From: JANSWP01 sp041941305
Lineage (GTDB): Bacteria > Bacteroidota > Bacteroidia > Chitinophagales > Saprospiraceae
DNA: 64,000 nt
Reading direction: 5' to 3'
Assembly: GCA_041941305.1 (NCBI GenBank)
Contig: JBGTQJ010000009.1
Span: forward strand, 166,365-230,364
Positions 15,901 through 24,271 of this stretch are shown here, piece after piece. The translations under genes were made by a program, and so were the position numbers. Each line of letters starts with the position of its first letter. The stretch's first letter is position 1. The notes beneath the pieces were generated by a model. The model saw nothing but the letters and a program-made list of their open reading frames with translations. It was not told the DNA's origin and made no database searches.

Positions 15901-15944
15901 GTTGCACTGGTTTGGTGGGTTTGGAGTAAGCTTACTTTAAGCCC

Positions 15945-16027
15945 GGTGAATATAGATGTGGTACCGATATAAATTTGAAAACCGCCTTAAAAGGATGTTT
16001 TCCTTATTTATACCACAAAGATTCACC
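15945..16027. repeat. Imperfect inverted repeat upstream of the 47-aa frame
   Basis: GGTGAATATAGATGTGGTA (15945-15963) is partly complementary to TACCACAAAGATTCACC (16011-16027). The arms are separated by 47 nt. This may be a small mobile remnant or a regulatory hairpin; nothing decides between them. Confidence 0.45.
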
Positions 16028-16064
16028 CATACCTGTGCAATGACTGCGCACCCCCTCAAAAAAA

Positions 16065-16988
16065 TTAAAAATCCATTTCTATAACCATTGATTGAAGATG
16101 TTCAAGTAATGAGTCAGGCTCTAAAATTTCAATTTTTTCGTGGTAGTAGCCTAAAATAAAATTGGTAAGCCCTTTGAATTTATGATTTACCATACACTGA
16201 AAATCAAAGATTTCCGGGTTTTCTGTCTCTTCTAATAAATATTTGGTCATTGGAAACCTTTCAGTTAATTCATTGTATGCTCCTAGACCTAGTCTGAGAT
16301 GTACCATCACCTGGTTATTATCCACAATTCTGAAGGGATCAGTTTTAATGATATTGTGATGGCTCTTATATTCCCATTTTTGGTCTGTATAACGCACTCT
16401 TCTGATGCGAGAAATTCGGTAATGTCGTAAACTTTTTGCCTCCACATCATACGCTTGTAAAATATCTTCAGAAGGACTGATATGAAAGGGCTCAACCAGG
16501 CGATCTGCCAAACGATTAAAAGAACGATAATCTACCAAGACTACTCGGTACTCATTGTCTTTCGCATTTTGAAGAACGTCTATTTTGCTTAAATATGGTT
16601 TTCTTAAATAGGCGTGTCCTAGTTTACGATAATCATACAGGGAAGCTAGTTTTTTCTTTAATCGTTGTCCTCTTTTTTGACTAATGTCAATTTCGTCTAT
16701 TACTCGATATAAAAGCTGTTGATCTTCTTCTGAGAAGTGAAGTAAATCCTTTAGCTTTTTGAAAGGTTTTGATTCTACAAAAAAATACCTATCCTTTTCA
16801 TCACTATCAATCAGAAAACCAGCATTATTAATGTCATTAATTGCTCTTCTTATAGTTGAAGAACTTTTTGAATTAGGAGTATAAATAGCACGTAGTCTGT
16901 CAGCTGTGTACATTCTAGGTGCATCCAAAATTGCCATCATTATCCGCAAAAGACGGGATTTGGTTCCATATTCATTTTCTTGTGCCAT
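16065..16988 (-). CDS. WYL-domain transcriptional regulator
   Basis: The product is 307 aa. Residues ~8-70 form a helix-turn-helix (RLLRIMMAILDAPRMYTADRL...STIRRAINDINNAGF). Residues ~145-205 (EYRVVLVDYRSFNRLADRLVEPFHI...YDVEAKSLRHYRISRI) form a WYL domain, a ligand-sensing SH3-like fold, followed by a C-terminal extension (WCX-like). WYL proteins commonly regulate CRISPR and other defence loci, and in some cases bind nucleic acid ligands. Its place two genes from cas6 makes it a plausible regulator of this cas operon; that link is inference. Confidence 0.88.
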   Translation of the reverse strand: MAQENEYGTKSRLLRIMMAILDAPRMYTADRLRAIYTPNSKSSSTIRRAINDINNAGFLIDSDEKDRYFFVESKPFKKLKDLLHFSEEDQQLLYRVIDEIDISQKRGQRLKKKLASLYDYRKLGHAYLRKPYLSKIDVLQNAKDNEYRVVLVDYRSFNRLADRLVEPFHISPSEDILQAYDVEAKSLRHYRISRIRRVRYTDQKWEYKSHHNIIKTDPFRIVDNNQVMVHLRLGLGAYNELTERFPMTKYLLEETENPEIFDFQCMVNHKFKGLTNFILGYYHEKIEILEPDSLLEHLQSMVIEMDF

Positions 16989-17250
16989 ATTTGATTAGCT
17001 TTATCTGGAAAAAAGGTATTCAAATCGTTTCCAATATTTACAAGCTAAGCGGGAGAGTTGTATCGATCTTGGCCCACAAGGTAGAAAATATTATTTCTGA
17101 ATATTAAACTTCTGCTTGGTTTTTATCAGAAAAGCATCATAGATATTTTCATGTCTCACACGCTCAAAATCTCACAATCTTTAACCTCAAGCCAGAAAAG
17201 ACTTTCTTGAATTCCTTGCCACCTTTGCGCTAAAAATAACTTGGAAGGAA

Positions 17251-17907
17251 CTATAATGTTCTCACCAACAAGCTTCTCCCTACCTTCTCGCTAATCACAA
17301 TAGGCGCTTTTTCGTCACAACTAATTAAGATACTATTATCGAAAGATTCGGTTTTTAAAACCTCTATAATTGTACCCAATTGTATAGATAGCTTATCAAG
17401 ATAGTGTAATAACTCTGTTGAACTATTGGCTATAGCACACACTTGTACTTTTTGCCCCCTGGATATATCCGCTAAAAGCGAAGCTTGTTGTTCTGGTACG
17501 TTTCCTTCTCCATCGGGGATAGGCGAGCCGTGGGGGTCGAAGGAAGGGTGGTCAAGCATCTCGTCCATCCGGGAAAAGAGCTTTTCGGAATCAATGTGTT
17601 CCATCTGCTCCGCAATTTCGTGTACTTCCTCCCATCCAAAACCCATGACTTCATACAGGAACATCTCCGTTAACCGGTGTTTGCGGATAACCTTGGCAGC
17701 GGCTTTTTGTCCTTTCTCCGTCAATTGTAATGGCTGGTATTTTTGGTAAACCACCCAGCCGTGCTCCTGAAGGCTTTTCACCATGTTATTGGCGGTCGGT
17801 TTGCTCACCTCCAGCCTATTGCTCAGTTCCGTGATGCTGATAGGGTTGCCCTCCCTGTCGAGAAAGTAGAGGGCTTTCAGATAATTTTCTTTGACCGTAG
17901 TGGGCAT
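17251..17907 (-). CDS. DtxR/MntR-family metal-dependent regulator
   Basis: The product is 218 aa from MPTTVKENYLKALYF, the family's usual start; a TTG at 17922 would add five residues. An N-terminal winged helix (ITELSNRLEVSKPTANNMVKSLQEHGW) is followed by the dimerisation and metal-binding domain (RKHRLTEMFLYEVMGFGWEEVHEIAEQMEHI, with candidate ligands in RKHRL, E, H and E). The DPHGSPIP segment is typical of the family. A C-terminal FeoA/SH3-like domain ends the protein. Members repress iron or manganese uptake genes when metal is bound. It is divergent from a TonB receptor with a palindrome in the shared promoter, suggesting direct and perhaps auto-regulation. Confidence 0.93.
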   Translation of the reverse strand: MPTTVKENYLKALYFLDREGNPISITELSNRLEVSKPTANNMVKSLQEHGWVVYQKYQPLQLTEKGQKAAAKVIRKHRLTEMFLYEVMGFGWEEVHEIAEQMEHIDSEKLFSRMDEMLDHPSFDPHGSPIPDGEGNVPEQQASLLADISRGQKVQVCAIANSSTELLHYLDKLSIQLGTIIEVLKTESFDNSILISCDEKAPIVISEKVGRSLLVRTL

Positions 17908-17949
17908 ATTTTTTTGATACAAACATAATCAAAAAAAGATTTAAATAAT

Positions 17950-17980
17950 TTTGTTAGAGTAGCCTAACTTTTTATATTTG
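17950..17980 (+). promoter_or_regulatory. Promoter of the TonB receptor with embedded DtxR-type operator
   Basis: TTTG (17950-17953), 19 nt and TATATTTG (17973-17980) match the Bacteroidota promoter consensus exactly. Between the boxes lies GTTAGAGTAGCCTAAC (17953-17968), an inverted repeat with GTTAG/CTAAC arms that resembles DtxR/IdeR sites (TTAGGTTAGSCTAACCTAA). A repressor bound here would block RNA polymerase. The promoter part is strong; the operator assignment is inference from the adjacent regulator. Confidence 0.65.
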
Positions 17981-18014
17981 CATTATCTAATTATATTTTT
18001 AACACAATCAAACT

Positions 18015-20318
18015 ATGTGGTTTAGCTTCCATAAAATTCTGCTGCCCACCCTGCTACTTGCATTCACTGTTGTGGTCTATGGGCAAAACGCTGTGCTTAC
18101 AGGCAAGGTTAGTGACCTGTCCGGAGCGCCTTTGGGCTTTGCAAGTATTGCCTTGGAAGGCACTATCTTGGGGACGACTACCGATTCCAGTGGTCTTTAT
18201 GCCATTGCCAAAGTCCCTATTGGCGAATACACCATCATAGCCTCTTTTTTGGGCTACGAGTCTACCCAAAAGCGGGTCGAACTCAAACCGGGCGAGCAAG
18301 CTAGCCTTGACTTTAGGCTTGCCGAATCCGTTAGCACGATGGAGGAGGTAGTGGTAACCGGAACTTTGAAGGAAGTCAACCGCCTCGAAAGTCCTGTTCC
18401 CGTTGAGGTTTATAACCCCGTATTTTTCAGGAAAAACCCAACGCCAAACATGTATGAGGCTTTGCAAAATGTGAATGGTGTACGACCGCAACTGAACTGT
18501 CAGGTGTGCAACACAGGGGACATCCACATCAACGGTCTGGAAGGACCTTACACGATGGTGCTTATAGACGGAATGCCAATAGTGAGCAGCCTTGCAACCG
18601 TCTATGGTCTTTCGGGCATCCCCAACTCGATGATTGAACGTATGGAAATCGTAAAAGGTCCAGCTTCATCGCTTTATGGAAGTGAGGCAATCGGGGGATT
18701 GATTAACATCATTACAAAAAATCCTGAAAAAGCTCCCATTCTTACGGCTGACGTGATGGGAACAACTTGGGGGGAGTTAAATACCGACTTGGGGTTTCGG
18801 TTTAATATTGGAGAAAAGGCATCTGTACTGACCGGTGTAAATTATTTCAATTTTGACAATGTGGTGGATAACAATGATGACAATTTTACCGATATGACCA
18901 TACAAGAGCGAGTGTCTGTTTTTCAAAAATGGAATTTCAATCGGAAAGACAACCGCCTGTTTACCTTGGCTGGTCGTTACTACTGGGAAGACCGCTGGGG
19001 TGGGGAACTGGATTGGACACCTGCTTTCAGAGGAGGCGATGAAATTTATGGTGAGGCCATCACCACCGAGCGGTGGGAACTTTTGGGGCAGTACCAATTG
19101 CCGACTGTCGAAAATATAATGCTCTCTTTTTCCTTCAATACGCATGACCAAAACTCAGTTTACGGGGATGTGCCCTATATTGCTGACCAGAGGATTGGTT
19201 TTGGACAATTGACATGGGATAAAAAAATCGGTAAGCACGACCTGTTGATGGGTACGGCATTGCGTTATACATATTATGACGATAATACACCTGCTACTGC
19301 CTCTGCCGAAAATATAGCGGTGAACAACCCTGATAAAATTTGGCTTCCCGGTATTTTGGTGCAGGACGAAATTGCCCTGAACGAAAAGCATAAAATACTG
19401 TTGGGGCTACGTTACGATTATAATGATAATCATGGTAGCATTATTACCCCACGTTTTGCCTATAAGTGGTCAATCACCAGGAATGATATTTTCCGTTTGA
19501 ATGCAGGCACTGGTTTTCGGGTAGTCAATCTGTTTACCGAAGATCACGCTGCTCTGACGGGGGCAAGGGAAGTAGTCATTGTTGAAGACCTTGATCCGGA
19601 AGAGTCCTACAACGTCAATATCAATTATATCAAAAAGATGTACATGGAAAATGGGGGTTTGGGAAGTATCGAACTGTCAGGCTGGTACACCTACTTCACC
19701 AATGTCATTTTTCCTGACTTTGAGACTAATGCCAACCAGATTATCTATGACAATCTGGACGGTCATGCGGTCAGCAAAGGGGTCAGCCTAAATGCAGATT
19801 TGAGCCTGCCAAATGGTTTTTCCTTCTTGCTGGGAGGTACGCTGATGGATGTTTCCTCCAAAGAGGAGGGGGTGACACAGCGACAGATTCTGACCGAACG
19901 CTTTACAGGGACATGGTCGATATCCTACAAATTTTTGGATAACAAAATGGCGATAGATTACACGGGAAATATTTATGGCCCCATGCGGCTGCCCTTACTC
20001 GGCGACCTTGACCCCCGTCCCGGGGAGTCTCCGTGGTGGAGTATCCAGAATATACAGTTGACCTACAAAGGCATTAAGCATTTCGAGTTTTACGGCGGGG
20101 TGAAAAACCTGCTGGATTGGACACCGTGGAAAAACCAGGACGAGCCCATCATCGCCCGTGCTTTTGACCCTTTTGACCGTGGTGTGGAGTTTGACGGAGA
20201 CGGCAACGTACTGGCGACACCCGGCAACCCGAATGCTTTGACCTTTGACCCTTCCTACGTGTATGCGCCCAATCAAGGCATCCGTGGATTTTTGGGGATA
20301 CGGTATTCATTCCGATAA
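18015..20318 (+). CDS. TonB-dependent outer membrane receptor, probably for metal or metal chelate
   Basis: The product is 767 aa. A signal peptide (MWFSFHKILLPTLLLAFTVVVYG) is followed by a carboxypeptidase-like regulatory domain (~25-105, LTGKVSDLSGAPLGFASIAL), a TonB box-like stretch (MEEVVVTGTL, ~110), a plug domain (~120-240, including GLEGPYTMVLIDGMPIV and RMEIVKGPASSLYGSEAIGGLINIITK) and a beta-barrel ending in aromatic residues (GIRYSFR). The plug carries QLNCQVCNTGD, an unusual CxxC pair. Family members import substrates with energy from TonB-ExbBD. The upstream operator and divergent DtxR-type regulator suggest iron or manganese. A thioredoxin-like lipoprotein gene follows after 3 nt. 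Confidence 0.93.
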   Translation: MWFSFHKILLPTLLLAFTVVVYGQNAVLTGKVSDLSGAPLGFASIALEGTILGTTTDSSGLYAIAKVPIGEYTIIASFLGYESTQKRVELKPGEQASLDFRLAESVSTMEEVVVTGTLKEVNRLESPVPVEVYNPVFFRKNPTPNMYEALQNVNGVRPQLNCQVCNTGDIHINGLEGPYTMVLIDGMPIVSSLATVYGLSGIPNSMIERMEIVKGPASSLYGSEAIGGLINIITKNPEKAPILTADVMGTTWGELNTDLGFRFNIGEKASVLTGVNYFNFDNVVDNNDDNFTDMTIQERVSVFQKWNFNRKDNRLFTLAGRYYWEDRWGGELDWTPAFRGGDEIYGEAITTERWELLGQYQLPTVENIMLSFSFNTHDQNSVYGDVPYIADQRIGFGQLTWDKKIGKHDLLMGTALRYTYYDDNTPATASAENIAVNNPDKIWLPGILVQDEIALNEKHKILLGLRYDYNDNHGSIITPRFAYKWSITRNDIFRLNAGTGFRVVNLFTEDHAALTGAREVVIVEDLDPEESYNVNINYIKKMYMENGGLGSIELSGWYTYFTNVIFPDFETNANQIIYDNLDGHAVSKGVSLNADLSLPNGFSFLLGGTLMDVSSKEEGVTQRQILTERFTGTWSISYKFLDNKMAIDYTGNIYGPMRLPLLGDLDPRPGESPWWSIQNIQLTYKGIKHFEFYGGVKNLLDWTPWKNQDEPIIARAFDPFDRGVEFDGDGNVLATPGNPNALTFDPSYVYAPNQGIRGFLGIRYSFR

Positions 20319-20321
20319 AAT

Positions 20322-20822
20322 ATGAAAGGCAGTATCTACCTTTTAATGATTCCATTTATACTGATGCTGGTGGGATGTGCTTTGCCAAAAGGGAAGTTGG
20401 GCGCACCTACTTCTGTTTTGAAGCACTACCGGTTTTCAGAACTGGACAGTTTGATGTCGAAGGAACAGCGTCCCCTTGCTGTTTTTTTACATACAGATTG
20501 GTGCAGGTATTGTAAGCATATGGAGCAGACCACCCTTCAAAACCAGCAGGTAATAGAACTGCTCAACAAGCAATATTATTTTATTTCTTTTAATGGAGAA
20601 CAGAAGGAAAAAGTGACTTTCCAAAACCACCTTTTCCAATACCGACCAACAGGCAGAAAAACCGGGACGCATGAATTGGCATCTGCTCTGGGAACGGTAA
20701 AGGGGGTGTTGACTTATCCTGTGTTAATAATCCTAAATCCGGAATATGAGGTTGTATTTCAACATAATTCGTTTATCAAAGCACAAACCCTTGCAGCTAT
20801 ATTAAGAAGTGGAAGCAAATGA
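20322..20822 (+). CDS. Thioredoxin-like lipoprotein
   Basis: The product is 166 aa. The lipobox LVGC gives a lipidated C19. A thioredoxin-type active site C61-R-Y-C64 lies in HTDWCRYCKHME, and a cis-proline-like TYP occurs near residue 136 (GVLTYPVLIILNP). It is predicted to be a membrane-anchored periplasmic thiol oxidoreductase. It begins 3 nt after the TonB receptor, so the two are almost surely co-transcribed under the same DtxR-type operator. It may act on the CxxC pair of the receptor plug, but that is speculation. Confidence 0.88.
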   Translation: MKGSIYLLMIPFILMLVGCALPKGKLGAPTSVLKHYRFSELDSLMSKEQRPLAVFLHTDWCRYCKHMEQTTLQNQQVIELLNKQYYFISFNGEQKEKVTFQNHLFQYRPTGRKTGTHELASALGTVKGVLTYPVLIILNPEYEVVFQHNSFIKAQTLAAILRSGSK

Positions 20823-20882
20823 ATAGGAAATCGTTTGACTTATGATTTACCGATTAGTATTTGCAAATACTATACAAATAAA

Positions 20883-20914
20883 AAGGAGTTATGAAAATCC
20901 TTTCATAACTCCTT
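20883..20914 (-). terminator. Intrinsic terminator of tRNA-Pro
   Basis: AAGGAGTTATGAAA (20883-20896) and its exact complement (20901-20914) form a 14-bp stem with a 4-nt loop. On the minus strand the stem is followed by TTTATTT. It lies 10 nt after the tRNA 3' end. Confidence 0.8.
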
Positions 20915-20924
20915 GACAACTAAG

Positions 20925-20999
20925 TCGGGGTGAGAGGATTTGAACCTCCGACCCCACGCCCCCCAGACGTGTACTCTAACCTGGCTGAGCTACACCCCG
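20925..20999 (-). tRNA. tRNA-Pro (GGG)
   Basis: The minus strand folds as a cloverleaf of 75 nt. The acceptor arms CGGGGTG/CACCCCG pair fully, the anticodon stem is CACGT/GCGTG and the seven-base loop CTGGGGG has anticodon GGG. The T arm has GGTTCAAATCC. CCA is not encoded. The product reads CCC and CCU proline codons. Confidence 0.96.
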
Positions 21000-21155
21000 A
21001 ACTATTTGCTGTTATGCATTTCAGGCATTCCTGAAATCATCCTTCCTGAGCATCAATTTTGAAGGTAGTCTCAAGAAGGGGCGCAAATTTATAAAATTAA
21101 TTTTTGTAAATCCCCGAAATTCATGGCTAATATCTACAACTAATTATATTTGCGG

Positions 21156-22316
21156 ATGCCGCAAAATGCCCGACTGTATACCTTCCCTTTTTTGCTACTT
21201 TGCCTTAGCCATGTTCTTTTCGCGGCAAGTTTTACAATGATACTTCCCGAATTGCCAGCCTACCTCACAAGTCTTGGTGGAGAAGCGTACAAGGGATTAA
21301 TAATTGCTTTGTTTACATTGATGGCGGGGATCTCTCGTCCCTTTAGTGGAAAATTGACCGATACAGTAGGGAGAATGCCCGTGATGGTTTTTGGGTCAGT
21401 GGTTTGTGTCATTTGTTCTGCATTGTATCCACTTTTGACAACGGTAGCCGGATTCCTTTTGTTACGGTTTTTTCACGGCTTTTCAACTGGATTTAAACCC
21501 ACTGCCGCAGTGGCCTATGTAGCTGATATTGTTCCGGATGAGCGGAGGGGAGAAGCAATGGGTATTTTGGGAATCGCGATGAACAGTGGGGCATCTATAT
21601 CACCACCTTTTGGAAGTTATCTGGCAGATAATTTCTCCATTGAGTTCATGTTTTATGGTTCTTCTTTCTTTGCGTTCCTTTCTATTTTGATTCTGTTTCG
21701 CTTAAAGGAAACGCTAAAAAATAAAAGGCCTTTTAAATTTCGATTGTTAAAAATTTCAAAGGAGGATATTTTTGATAAATCAGCCATTCCTCCTGCGATC
21801 GTTACCGTTTTCCTGTATTTCTGCTATGGGGTTATTTTGACTATTGTACCAGATCAAAGCGTCTATATTGGAATGAGCAATAAAGGGCTTTTTTTGATGA
21901 GCTTGACAGCTTTTTCCTTGATTTCGAGGTTGGTAGCCGGGAAAGTTTCAGACAGATTGGGTAGGGTGGTGGTCATAAAAGTTTCCCTGGTTATGGTCGT
22001 CATCTCCCTGGTATGGATGGGCTATTCCACAACTCCCTTTGCCTTGATGGCTTCTTCCGGAATGTTGGGATTTTCGGTAGGAATGGCAGCTCCCGCGGTT
22101 TTTGCCTGGACCATTGATAGAAGTGCAGAGCAAAGCCGGGGAAGGGCAGTGGCTACGGTATACATTGCACTGGAAGCCGGAATTGGGGGAGGGGCGCTTT
22201 TATCTGCCTGGATCTATGCCAATGATCCCCAAAAGTTTGCTTTAACATTTATGGTAACTGCCGGAATTACTTTGCTTGGGTTTTTATACCTTGTTTTTAG
22301 AAGAATTAAATCCTAG
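21156..22316 (+). CDS. MFS transporter
   Basis: The product is 386 aa with about 12 hydrophobic segments. The conserved loop 2-3 motif is present as GKLTDTVGRMPVMVFG (residues ~63-78), and its counterpart in the second half is GKVSDRLGRVVVIKVS. This arrangement is typical of drug or sugar efflux MFS proteins. The substrate cannot be read from the sequence. A TTG six bases upstream is an alternative start. TATATTTG at 21145-21152 looks like a -7 element but lies only 4 nt from the ATG, so a leaderless or more distal promoter is possible. Confidence 0.9.
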   Translation: MPQNARLYTFPFLLLCLSHVLFAASFTMILPELPAYLTSLGGEAYKGLIIALFTLMAGISRPFSGKLTDTVGRMPVMVFGSVVCVICSALYPLLTTVAGFLLLRFFHGFSTGFKPTAAVAYVADIVPDERRGEAMGILGIAMNSGASISPPFGSYLADNFSIEFMFYGSSFFAFLSILILFRLKETLKNKRPFKFRLLKISKEDIFDKSAIPPAIVTVFLYFCYGVILTIVPDQSVYIGMSNKGLFLMSLTAFSLISRLVAGKVSDRLGRVVVIKVSLVMVVISLVWMGYSTTPFALMASSGMLGFSVGMAAPAVFAWTIDRSAEQSRGRAVATVYIALEAGIGGGALLSAWIYANDPQKFALTFMVTAGITLLGFLYLVFRRIKS

Positions 22317-22523
22317 AGGTGTTAATGTTTTGCAAAAAAAAGCTGTGGTATTTTGAAGGCGAATATTTTAAAAAGTGTTGAAAATCAATTTGTTAATAAA
22401 CATATACCTAGATTGGCATAATTTAGGATTGGGTATAAATAATGAAAATTTATAATATGAAATGATAGGACCAAATATTTATCTTCTAAAGTTCTATTAT
22501 CTTCGCGCGAAAATTTTATACCC

Positions 22524-24023
22524 ATGAGAATTTTATTATTTCTAGGCCTTTTTGGCTTTCTATTGGCTTGCAATGGTGATGACAGTGGAAGTACCACAAA
22601 CGCCCAGGTAACTTCTAATCCAGTTAGTACCTATACACCGCCTCCTGCTGGAGACATCATTTCACCCGAGCCGGAAGTCGGCGCGGAGGCCCCCAACATC
22701 CAGTTTAAAATAACTGGGGGACAACCTGGCATGGCCAGAATGATTGGTTTTTTTACAGACCAACGCTATAAGGCAGATTCTGCGATGGTGGGTCCTTCAG
22801 GGGACGTCGTATTAAAAAGAGATAAGCCTTATCGCACAGGACTTTATTTTATGTTGCTTCCTGGAGATAAATCATTTCAATTTATTGTAGACAAGGATCA
22901 GACTTTTACGATGCGTGTTGATTTAAAAGATCCCATGCGGACGATGCAGGTTGAAGGTAGCAAGGACAATCAATTGTTGTATGAAACAATGAATTGGGAA
23001 GCCCAAAACCGACTTAAATTCAATGCAACTAACAATCAGTTGAAGAATGCTCAGCAGGGTAGCCCTGATTTTCAAAGGTTGACCGAGGAGAAAAATAAAT
23101 TGTTGGCGGAGCGAAAAGCTTACCTGAATAATGTCTTCTCTTCCAACCCTAATTCCTTTTATGCCAAATATAAATCTGCTGGACAAAATCCGGAAGTTCA
23201 GAATTTCTACAATGCAGATGGGACAGAAGATTTGGGCAAAAGAGCCTGGACTTATCGCAGGAACTTTTGGGCAAATGTTGATTTTGCTGACGGACGCTTG
23301 CTCAATACTCCAATGATTGCCAACAAATTGAAGAAATACATCAATGAATTGACATTGCAAAACCCGGACTCGCTCATTTCTTCTGCACGGTATCTTGTCG
23401 ATAGAGCTTTGCCTTATCCTGAGTATTTTAAATATTTTGCCAACTGGATTGTCATCAATTTTGATCCATTGGAAACGACTTTGATGGATCCCCAGGCTGT
23501 TTATGTATTTATGATCCAAAATTACTTCACCAAAGAGCGTGCTTTTTGGTCTGATTCTGTGGAAGTTTTTGGATTACAGCAACGAGCTTATGAAATGGCT
23601 CAAAGCCTCGTTGGGCAGCAGGGACCAGACATTACCGTAAACGACCTCAATGGAACACCCAGAAGACTTTATGATATGAAGGAGCCCTACCTGATTGTGT
23701 ACATGTTCAATCCAGATTGTGAACATTGTGCAGTGCAAACACCTGAGTTGGTAAAATGGTACCCGGGATGGAGAGGAAAAGTTGGGGTCTATGCCATTGC
23801 TGTAGATACGGAAGAGCCTGATTGGAGAGCCTATATCAATAAGCAGGGAATGCAAAATTTCACAAATGTGCGTGACCCTACCAATCGCTCTATTTATGCA
23901 ACCTATTACGTTGACCACACCCCGGAATTATATGTATTGAATCCAGAAAGAAAAATTATTGCAAAGAATTTGAAGGTCTTCCAAATTCAGGAAATGATTG
24001 CGAAGGATGGGAATCGATTTTGA
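22524..24023 (+). CDS. TlpA-like redoxin lipoprotein
   Basis: The product is 499 aa. The lipobox LLAC places a lipidated C16. After a linker rich in T and P, residues ~55-150 form a beta-rich domain like the DUF4369 region that precedes TlpA domains in Bacteroidota. A helical middle part (~150-360) follows. The C-terminal redoxin domain has C399-E-H-C402 in FNPDCEHCAVQTPEL and a VDHTPELYVLNPE strand with the cis-proline region. It is predicted to face the periplasm and handle disulfide exchange. No partner genes lie nearby. Confidence 0.88.
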   Translation: MRILLFLGLFGFLLACNGDDSGSTTNAQVTSNPVSTYTPPPAGDIISPEPEVGAEAPNIQFKITGGQPGMARMIGFFTDQRYKADSAMVGPSGDVVLKRDKPYRTGLYFMLLPGDKSFQFIVDKDQTFTMRVDLKDPMRTMQVEGSKDNQLLYETMNWEAQNRLKFNATNNQLKNAQQGSPDFQRLTEEKNKLLAERKAYLNNVFSSNPNSFYAKYKSAGQNPEVQNFYNADGTEDLGKRAWTYRRNFWANVDFADGRLLNTPMIANKLKKYINELTLQNPDSLISSARYLVDRALPYPEYFKYFANWIVINFDPLETTLMDPQAVYVFMIQNYFTKERAFWSDSVEVFGLQQRAYEMAQSLVGQQGPDITVNDLNGTPRRLYDMKEPYLIVYMFNPDCEHCAVQTPELVKWYPGWRGKVGVYAIAVDTEEPDWRAYINKQGMQNFTNVRDPTNRSIYATYYVDHTPELYVLNPERKIIAKNLKVFQIQEMIAKDGNRF

Positions 24024-24042
24024 TCTGAAAGATGAGTCATCC

Positions 24043-24250
24043 CCCCAGAGGGGCAAGCTAAATTTTGGCAATAAAAAACCTTTCGTTTATCTTTTTTTGC
24101 CTAATCTGTTGATATTCAATTTGTTGCGGGGTGCGAGTTGCGGGTTTGACCAACCCGCAACTCGCACCCCGCAACAAAAATACATTACATAGTGAGTTGA
24201 AATTCAGTGATTTAAGATGTAATCTGAAAATTCAGCTTGCCCCTTTGGGG
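24043..24250. repeat. Nested palindromic element, 208 bp, copy 1
   Basis: The outer arms 24043-24066 and 24227-24250 are complementary at 22 of 24 positions. The centre is a perfect stem of at least 26 bp (24121-24146 with 24152-24177; arms contain GTTGCGGGGTGCGAG) with a TGACC loop. Related sequence occurs at 41676-41979 and 42219-42315. It lies between convergent genes and could also end transcription. Confidence 0.85.
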
Positions 24251-24271
24251 CAGGGGTGATTCATGTTTCAT

